A stretch of 64,000 bases of DNA from Luteibacter aegosomatis (GTDB lineage Bacteria > Pseudomonadota > Gammaproteobacteria > Xanthomonadales > Rhodanobacteraceae), in the NCBI RefSeq assembly GCF_023078455.1, contig NZ_CP095740.1, positions 3,212,001 through 3,276,000 of the forward strand, written 5' to 3'. The translations under genes and the position numbers were made by a program. The notes below the pieces were generated by a model. It had not been told where the DNA came from, made no database searches, and saw only the letters and a program-made list of their open reading frames with translations. Numbering within the stretch: position 1 is the stretch's first letter; the number at the start of each line of letters is the position of its first letter. Shown here one piece after another: positions 58,452-64,000 of the stretch.

Positions 58452-59713
58452 CGGTCGTTTCCCAGTCGAATCCCCGAAAACTGCCAGCGGGCGTGGGGAG
58501 GAAAAAAGTTGCGATACGTGGCACGCACATGGTCGGCGGGCGTGGCGCATGAACCGCCACGAAGCACCCATTGGCCGTTCATGAACTTGCCGTTGTATTC
58601 GCCAAGCGAACCGGCCAGCGGCCGAAAGCCCGGATAGCTGATGTATGGGCTCATCGTCCATTCCCAAACGTCGCCGTACATCTGTCCGAGCGGCGTCTCG
58701 AACGACGACGCACGGGGTTGGAGCATGCCCGTGTCCTGAAGGTTCCCCTGAACGGGAATATCCTCGGCCAGCGTTTCCCACTCCGTCTCCGTGGGCAGGC
58801 GCGCACCGGCCCAGCGCGCGAACGCGTCGGCTTCGAAATAGCTGATGTGGCAGACGGGCGCATGCGGGTCGATCTCGCGCCGCCCTTGCAGCGTGAACTC
58901 GGTCTCGAGCGCGTCATCCCAGTACAACGGGCGCTTCCAGCCTTCGGCCTGTACCGTGGCCCAGCCGTCGGACAACCACAGGCCGGGCTGTTCGTAGCCA
59001 CCGTCGTGCACGAAAGCACGGTATTCGGCATTAGTCACCGGCCGGTTGGCGAGCGAGCCCGCCTGGCGATACGTGCGATGGCGCGGTCCTTCGTTGTCGA
59101 AATGGAAACCCTCGCCTTCATAGCCGACCTGGACCACCGCTTCGTCGAACGGCACGAACCGCAACGACGGCGCGACGACCGACAGGCCGCGCGGCGCATC
59201 GGCGTACGCGGGCTCCAGCGGATTCTGCGCGAAGGCATGCTTGATATCGGTCAGGAGCAGTTCCTGGTGCTGCTGCTCGTGCTGCACGCCGAGTTCGACG
59301 AGCATCGGAAGCTCGGCGTCGTCGCCACGCGCGATCCGCTCCGCCACGGCATCCTCGACGCGACGGCGGTAATCGACGAGCTCGTCCAGCGAGGGACGCG
59401 TGAGCATGCCCCTATGCGGTCGGGCATGCATCGGACCCACGGACTGGTAATACGAATTGAACAGGTAATGCCATTCCGGATTCGGCGTGGCGTACGCCGG
59501 ATCCCGGCCGAGCACGAAGTGTTCGAAGAACCACGTGGTATGGGCCAGGTGCCACTTCGTCGGGCTGGCGTCGGGCATCGACTGCACCACGGTGTCCTCC
59601 GGCCGGAGGTTCGCCGCGAGGGCTGCCGTACGTTGGCGTACGGAAAGAAAGCGAGAGGCGAGATCCTCGCCCGCGGGCGGGATGGGAGCGATGCCGAGGG
59701 GGCGAAGGCTCAT
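58448..59713 (-). CDS. egtB: Ergothioneine biosynthesis sulfoxide synthase
   Basis: A 421-residue non-heme iron enzyme. The N-terminal DinB-like domain has His55 (KWHLAHTTWFFEHF) and HEQQHQE (His145, His149), which form the iron site. The C-terminal formylglycine-generating-type domain ends in FSGIRLGNDR. It joins hercynine to a thiol donor. ATG 59713 is the likely start; an ATG 36 nt upstream is possible. No egtC or egtE homologue is adjacent. Confidence 0.92.
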   Translation of the reverse strand: MSLRPLGIAPIPPAGEDLASRFLSVRQRTAALAANLRPEDTVVQSMPDASPTKWHLAHTTWFFEHFVLGRDPAYATPNPEWHYLFNSYYQSVGPMHARPHRGMLTRPSLDELVDYRRRVEDAVAERIARGDDAELPMLVELGVQHEQQHQELLLTDIKHAFAQNPLEPAYADAPRGLSVVAPSLRFVPFDEAVVQVGYEGEGFHFDNEGPRHRTYRQAGSLANRPVTNAEYRAFVHDGGYEQPGLWLSDGWATVQAEGWKRPLYWDDALETEFTLQGRREIDPHAPVCHISYFEADAFARWAGARLPTETEWETLAEDIPVQGNLQDTGMLQPRASSFETPLGQMYGDVWEWTMSPYISYPGFRPLAGSLGEYNGKFMNGQWVLRGGSCATPADHVRATYRNFFPPHARWQFSGIRLGNDR

Positions 59714-59893
59714 TGCGCAGTTCCACGTCGACGAGGGGACGCCGACCATCGTGAAACGATGCCCGAGCAAACGTTCAACCCGCGTGAGCGGGTATCCCGC
59801 CTACCTTAACGCATGGTGCACCCAGGGCAACGGCCATCTCGTTTTTCGGGACCAACGGGCTTAACGTCTAGCTTCCACACGGAGGGTTTCACC

Positions 59894-60328
59894 ATGAACG
59901 TCCGCTACCTGCTCCTCGCCACCTGCCTGGGCTTTACCGGAGCCCTCCAGGCCCAGGACGCGCCCCAGGCGCGCCATGAACTGCCATTCGCCGATTGCAT
60001 GCGGACCGATCGCATCAGCAACTACGCGGAGGTCGACGACCGGACGGTCATCGTGGCCAATGGGCCCAATTTCTACCGGATCACCACCGACGTGGCCTGC
60101 CCGCGCAAGTCTCTCGGCGGCGGCATCCATTTCAAGGGCTCGGCCAGCGTCAAGGCCATCGGGGCCATGCGGATCTGCGGCGGCATCGACGAGCAGATCG
60201 TGCGTCGCGACGATCCGCCGTGCCAGATCCAGACCGTGGAGAAGATCGACAAGAAGACCTACCAGAGCCTGGAGAAGAACGCCAAGAAGAAGGGCTCGGG
60301 TGCCGAGCCGAATGGCATGGTCAGGTGA
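59894..60328 (+). CDS. Small exported cysteine-containing protein
   Basis: A 144-residue protein with a signal peptide (ending ALQAQD, about residue 20) and cysteines at about 35, 69, 95 and 110 that may pair. It ends in a Lys-rich tail. The pattern CMRTDRISNY...NGPNFYRITTDVAC resembles uncharacterised exported xanthomonad proteins. ATG 59894 has GGAGGG upstream. Function unknown. Confidence 0.7.
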   Translation: MNVRYLLLATCLGFTGALQAQDAPQARHELPFADCMRTDRISNYAEVDDRTVIVANGPNFYRITTDVACPRKSLGGGIHFKGSASVKAIGAMRICGGIDEQIVRRDDPPCQIQTVEKIDKKTYQSLEKNAKKKGSGAEPNGMVR

Positions 60329-60333
60329 GGCGC

Positions 60334-60360
60334 GTGGGAGCCGAGGTCATCGGCTCCCAC
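60334..60360. repeat. REP-like palindrome
   Basis: GTGGGAGCCGA (60334-60344) pairs perfectly with TCGGCTCCCAC (60350-60360). It shares the GTGGGAGCCGA head of the REP units but closes on itself, so it may be a derived or unrelated hairpin. Confidence 0.5.
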
Positions 60361-60363
60361 GAC

Positions 60364-60396
60364 AAAAAAAAAGCCCGGGCGATGCCCGGGCTTTTT
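60364..60396. terminator. Bidirectional rho-independent terminator
   Basis: GCCCGGGC-GAT-GCCCGGGC flanked by an A-run (60364-60372) and a T-run (60392-60396), between convergent exported-protein genes. Confidence 0.9.
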
Positions 60397-60415
60397 GTGC
60401 TTTCGCACCGGCCGA

Positions 60416-60805
60416 TCAATAACCATCGTCGCGCACGTAACGGGTGGAATACCCGTCGTCGTACGTGGTGGTCGTGGTGGTCACGCGGCGGGTGACGACC
60501 GGACCGTCGTCGTACACGACCGTAGCCGGGCGGCTGTAGTAGACCGGGCGGTCGACGACGACCGTGCGCGGCTGCGTGGCGTTGTAAACCAGGGCGCCGA
60601 CCGTACCGGCGACGATGGCGCCGGCGATCCAGCGGCCCGAGTGGTCGTAGTGGCCGCGGCCGTAGTAACCGCCGTGGTAACCGTAGCCGTAGCCGCCATG
60701 GTAGTAGCCGCCGCGTCCCCAGCCGTGCGCGAACGTGGCGGGCGTGAACGCCATAAGACCCACGGCAGCAAGGGCGATGGCGGACTTGACGAACTTACCT
60801 TTCAT
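60416..60805 (-). CDS. Exported Gly/Tyr-rich small protein
   Basis: A 129-residue protein: signal peptide (about 1-26, ending TFAHG), a Gly/Tyr/His-rich stretch (about 27-57), a glycine-zipper-like hydrophobic segment (WIAGAIVAGTVGALVY) and a Val/Thr/Tyr-rich tail. Similar low-complexity envelope proteins are common in proteobacteria and uncharacterised. ATG 60805 is preferred over an upstream extension. Confidence 0.75.
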   Translation of the reverse strand: MKGKFVKSAIALAAVGLMAFTPATFAHGWGRGGYYHGGYGYGYHGGYYGRGHYDHSGRWIAGAIVAGTVGALVYNATQPRTVVVDRPVYYSRPATVVYDDGPVVTRRVTTTTTTYDDGYSTRYVRDDGY

Positions 60806-60882
60806 GACAGTGACCTCCGGGTGTTGGGCGCAGATTCGCGCTACGGCACTGAATCGGAACTGAAGTTTTCTGCACGAGCCTT

Positions 60883-63024
60883 TCACGTTCTCCACGGGTT
60901 CACGAACGGCTTCCGAAGCAGCCAGCAGCCGTGGATATCGTGGCGGCGGGCGAAGTCGAACGGGATGCTCTGGGCGCTCCAGTCTTCGATGGAAAGATGG
61001 GGCTCGAGGGCCGCCCGATCAAGCTGGAAACGGCGGAAATTGTTGGAGAACACGATCACGCCGTCGGGCAGCAACCGCTCGGCGCACAGGAGCAGCAGCT
61101 TCACGTGGTCGCGCTGCACGTCGAAGTCGTCGGCCTTCTTGGAATTGGAGAAGGTCGGCGGGTCGACGTAGATCAGGCCGTACTGCATCGAGCGCTTTTC
61201 CAGGAACGCCAAGGCGTCGTCCTGTACCAGGCGATGGCGGTCGCCGGTGAAGCCGTTCAACGCGAGGTTTCGCGACGCCCAGTCGAGGTAGGTTCCCGAG
61301 AGATCGACGCTGGTGGTATCCCGCGCGCCGCCGGCCGCGGCGTAGACGCTGGCCGTACCCGTATAGGCGAAGAGATTGAGGAAGTGCTTTCCGGCCGACA
61401 GCTCGCGGATCTTCGCCCGAACCAGGCGATGGTCGAGGAACAGGCCGGTGTCGAGGTAATCGGTGGGGTTCACGAGGAAGGCCAGGCCGCCCTCGCTCAC
61501 TTCCACGAACTCGCCGCGCTGGTCGAACTGGCCGTACTTGGAGCCGCCCTTGCCGCGCTCGCGGGTCTTCACCGCGATGCGCTCGCGGGGGGTGCCGAAC
61601 ACCTCGCCCGCCACGCGGACGATCTCGCGCATGCGGATGCGCGCCACGTCGACCGGCACGTCCTGCGGGGCCTTGTACTCCTGGATATGCAGCCAGTCTT
61701 CGTAGACGTCGATGGCCGCGGCGTATTCGGGGAGATCCTGGTCGTAGGCGCGCCAGCAGGTGATGCCCTCGCGGGACAGGCGCTTGCGCAGGTGGCGGAC
61801 GTTCTTCTCGAGACGGTTCTTCAGCATCTCCGCGCCCACCGAGAGCGGCCTGGCCTCGCGGGGCGCTTCGTCGCGGGCCCGCAGGCTGAAGGTCAACAGC
61901 GGGGTCTCCAGGGCGCCGTTGAACAGCGCATAGCGCTTGTCGGGAGAAAGGCGCAGGGCACGGCCCAGCTCCTCGTCGCCGGCGAGCACCGCGGCGCGCC
62001 AGCCCGGGAAACGCTCCTTGAGCGCCTTGCCGAGGTCCTGGTAGAGGCGCGGCAGTTCGGCACGATCGCCCAGGCGCTCGCCGTAGGGCGGATTGGTGAT
62101 GACCAGGCCGAGCGGCGTTTCCGGCGGCGGCTCGACGTGCACGGCGTCGCGACGGTCCAGGTGGACGAAGCCGGCCACGTTGGCCGCCTGCGCGTTGCGC
62201 TTGGCGGTCTGCACCATGTTCGCATCCGAATCGCTGCCGAAGAACACCGGGCGCAGGTTGCGCATGCCCTCGTCGGCGCGGGCCTTCGCTTCGTCCCACA
62301 GGCCGCGCCAGAGCGCGTAGTCGTGCTTGAGCCAGCCGAGGAAGCCGTAGTAGCCGCGACGCAGGCCCGGTGCCACGTCGGCGGCCATGAGCGCGCCCTC
62401 GATCAGCAGGGTGCCCGAGCCGCACATCGGATCGACCAGGGCACCGCCTTCGGCGTAGATGCGCGGCCATTGGGCGCGAACGAGCATGGCCGAGGCCAGG
62501 TTTTCCTTCAGCGGCGCCTCGCCCTGGCGCTCGCGCCAGCCGCGACGATGCAGGGGCGAGCCGGAGAGGTCCACCGACAGCGTGGCGCGATCGCGGCGCA
62601 GGCGTACGTTCACCCGAAGGTCGGGCTCCTCGGGATCCACGTCGGGGCGCGCGCCGCTGGCGGCGCGGAACTGGTCGACGATGGCGTCCTTGGTCTTCAG
62701 GGCGATGAACTGGCTATGGGTGAGCTTGCTCTGGGCCGTGTTGGCGTCCACGGCCAGGGTGCCGTGGGCGGCGAGGTGTTCGGCCCAGTCCACCGATTGC
62801 ACGCCCTCGTAGAGGGCCTCCGGCGTGTCGGCCTCGAACTCGGCCAGGGGCAGCAACACGCGGCTGGCCATGCGCGACCACAGGCAGGCGCGGTAGGCGG
62901 TTTCCAGCGAGCCTTCGAAGGACACGCCGGCCAGCACCTCCTTCACGTGATCGGCGCCGATGGCGGCCAGTTCGTCCTTGAGCAGGTATTCCAGGCCCTT
63001 GGGGCAGGTGGCGAAGAACTTCAT
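60883..63024 (-). CDS. rlmL: Bifunctional 23S rRNA m2G2445 / m7G2069 methyltransferase
   Basis: A 713-residue RlmKL fusion. It has an N-terminal THUMP domain, first methyltransferase (DPMCGSGTLLIEGAL; TNPPYGERLG), and second methyltransferase (LFAYTGTASVYAAAGG; YVDPPTFSNSKK). Length matches the E. coli protein (702). It is coupled to the upstream hydrolase gene by an ATGA overlap. Confidence 0.95.
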   Translation of the reverse strand: MKFFATCPKGLEYLLKDELAAIGADHVKEVLAGVSFEGSLETAYRACLWSRMASRVLLPLAEFEADTPEALYEGVQSVDWAEHLAAHGTLAVDANTAQSKLTHSQFIALKTKDAIVDQFRAASGARPDVDPEEPDLRVNVRLRRDRATLSVDLSGSPLHRRGWRERQGEAPLKENLASAMLVRAQWPRIYAEGGALVDPMCGSGTLLIEGALMAADVAPGLRRGYYGFLGWLKHDYALWRGLWDEAKARADEGMRNLRPVFFGSDSDANMVQTAKRNAQAANVAGFVHLDRRDAVHVEPPPETPLGLVITNPPYGERLGDRAELPRLYQDLGKALKERFPGWRAAVLAGDEELGRALRLSPDKRYALFNGALETPLLTFSLRARDEAPREARPLSVGAEMLKNRLEKNVRHLRKRLSREGITCWRAYDQDLPEYAAAIDVYEDWLHIQEYKAPQDVPVDVARIRMREIVRVAGEVFGTPRERIAVKTRERGKGGSKYGQFDQRGEFVEVSEGGLAFLVNPTDYLDTGLFLDHRLVRAKIRELSAGKHFLNLFAYTGTASVYAAAGGARDTTSVDLSGTYLDWASRNLALNGFTGDRHRLVQDDALAFLEKRSMQYGLIYVDPPTFSNSKKADDFDVQRDHVKLLLLCAERLLPDGVIVFSNNFRRFQLDRAALEPHLSIEDWSAQSIPFDFARRHDIHGCWLLRKPFVNPWRT

Positions 63025-63539
63025 GCGAGGCCATCCAGGAAACGGCGGAATGACGTCTCGATATCGCCGAGGGTGGCGCCCAGGCGATGGTCGTCGTTCA
63101 CCAGCAGGGCGGGCATGCCCTGCCCGCGGGCGAAGCCGATAGCCTCGTCGACGGGGCAGACGTCGTCGGCATAGCCGTGCACGAGGAACGACGGCACGCC
63201 CGGCCGTACCGCGATGTCGCGCGGATAGCCCGGGATGCGGGTCGGCAAGGCCAGCAGGAACAGCCCGGCCACCGGCGCGTCCAGCGACGCGAGGCCCGAG
63301 ACGAACGCGCCCATGCTCGATCCGACCAGCACGGGCGGCACGGGCGACGCGGCGATGGCCTCACCGAGGACGGCCAGGCGCGGATCGATCGAGCCGGCAT
63401 ACCCGTGGAGGTCGTGTTCGCGGTAATCCGGGCGGACCGTGGACCAGCCGAGGGACTCGGCCACGGCGGCCAGCGCGCTGACCTTGGTGGCGTCGGGACC
63501 GGAATCGGAACCGTGGGAAAGGATGATGTGGCCGCGCAT
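63021..63539 (-). CDS. Alpha/beta hydrolase (RBBP9/YdeN-like)
   Basis: A 172-residue small serine hydrolase: LSHGSDSGPDA opening, nucleophile Ser in VGSSMGAFVSG, acid and His in LVHGYADDVCP and NDDHRLG. Substrate unknown. Its stop overlaps the rlmL start. Confidence 0.82.
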   Translation of the reverse strand: MRGHIILSHGSDSGPDATKVSALAAVAESLGWSTVRPDYREHDLHGYAGSIDPRLAVLGEAIAASPVPPVLVGSSMGAFVSGLASLDAPVAGLFLLALPTRIPGYPRDIAVRPGVPSFLVHGYADDVCPVDEAIGFARGQGMPALLVNDDHRLGATLGDIETSFRRFLDGLA

Positions 63540-63584
63540 GGCGGTCTCCGTACGCGGAATGACCGGCTATGTTATCAAAGCGCC

Positions 63585-64000
63585 ATGATCGACATCCTGT
63601 ACGCCCCCCTCCCCTACGAAGCCCGCCTGCCCGAACGCGCCGCCACCGACGTCGACCTCGTGGTGATCCACTGCACCGAGTTGCCCGACCTGGCCATGGC
63701 TCGCGACTACGGCGAGCGCGTGCTCTACGAAGACCGGGGCACCGGCGCCAGCGGCCATTACTACGTCGACCGCGACGGCACCGTGCTCTGCTACGTCGAT
63801 CCGCTGCGCACCGCGAACCACACCCGTGGCTACAACCCGCGCTCGATCGGCATCGAGCTGGTCAACCTCGGCCGCTATCCCGACTGGTTCCGCTCGGACA
63901 ACCAGGTAATGACCGAACCCTACACCGAAGCGCAACTCGACGCCCTGCGCGACCTGCTGGTCCACCTCGTCGAGCGCTTCCCGTCGCTGCGGCACGTCGC
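63585..64000 (+). CDS. N-acetylmuramoyl-L-alanine amidase (amidase_2), 5' part
   Basis: The first 138 codons of a peptidoglycan amidase run off the right edge. Zinc-site and core motifs are visible: VVIHCTELPD, GTGASGHYYVDRDG and IGIELVNLGRY. No signal peptide is seen, so it may be a cytoplasmic AmpD-type recycling enzyme or a periplasmic form with non-classical export. The final His/Cys or Asp ligand lies outside the window. Confidence 0.85.
   Translation, partial: MIDILYAPLPYEARLPERAATDVDLVVIHCTELPDLAMARDYGERVLYEDRGTGASGHYYVDRDGTVLCYVDPLRTANHTRGYNPRSIGIELVNLGRYPDWFRSDNQVMTEPYTEAQLDALRDLLVHLVERFPSLRHV

Noticed and set aside
53346..58637. Very long rightward frame overlapping mfd and egtD
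   Set aside because: It is an alternate frame of mfd continuing antisense through egtD; Arg/Ala/Pro-biased composition and no domains. High-GC codon bias creates such frames.
60334..60360. A full REPIN downstream of the exported-protein gene
   Set aside because: Only a self-closing hairpin is present, without the paired units or the CTTCGGTAG middle seen in the true REPINs.

Overview
The window is high-GC bacterial chromosome, most likely from the Xanthomonadales and best fitting Rhodanobacteraceae (Luteibacter or Dyella-like). This rests on gene order (tig-clpP-clpX-lon-hup-tRNAs-ppiD; surE-pcm-yqaA-nlpD; gloB-methyltransferase-rnhA-dnaQ), a TonB-dependent receptor, egtB/egtD, and GTGGGAGC-type REP palindromes. 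The assignment is inferred from protein resemblance and synteny; no database search was run.

Positions 1-14692 are an accessory region ending exactly at the 3' end of tRNA-Ser(CGA). It looks like an integrative mobilizable element, possibly two stacked ones. A tyrosine recombinase (13201-14607) abuts the tRNA, and a second, divergent tyrosine recombinase sits at 3604-5325. A MobA/MobL (MOBQ-type) relaxase (10199-11938) has a candidate oriT just upstream (about 12186-12230). The cargo includes an ApeA-like HEPN protein coupled by a GTGA overlap to a second, truncated gene; a small ankyrin-like protein; a LuxR-type regulator coupled by an 8-nt overlap to a protein with a PD-(D/E)XK-like motif; a small XRE regulator; a lipoprotein, an exported protein and membrane proteins of unknown role; and a 41-residue hydrophobic ORF. 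The left end of the element lies outside the window.

From 14693 on the DNA is mainly core chromosome: a PP2C phosphatase; dnaQ/rnhA/methyltransferase divergent from gloB/mltD; fabV; ppiD; tRNA-Asp and tRNA-Val; hup; lon; clpX; clpP; tig; soxR divergent from a SoxR-box-controlled MFS pump; a small atypical patch at 32.5-33.2 kb; tRNA-Leu; a five-gene tRNA cluster (Arg-Pro-Arg-His-Lys in transcription order); rlmE-ftsH; yhbY, a Mth938-like gene and panE; surE-pcm-yqaA-nlpD; an Smr protein; a TonB receptor; a DUF6630-like protein; an AraC regulator; an M3 peptidase; a LysR regulator divergent from an NAD(P)-binding protein; rlmJ; an Slp lipoprotein; a CDF transporter; mfd; egtB-egtD; two exported proteins; a hydrolase plus rlmKL; and the start of an N-acetylmuramoyl-L-alanine amidase gene.

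The most unusual content is the mobile-element cargo (HEPN-type and nuclease-like candidates, small ORF, oriT-like structure). Next come the dispersed REPIN palindromes with no REP-associated transposase in view, one of which lies beside an apparently leaderless rlmJ promoter.
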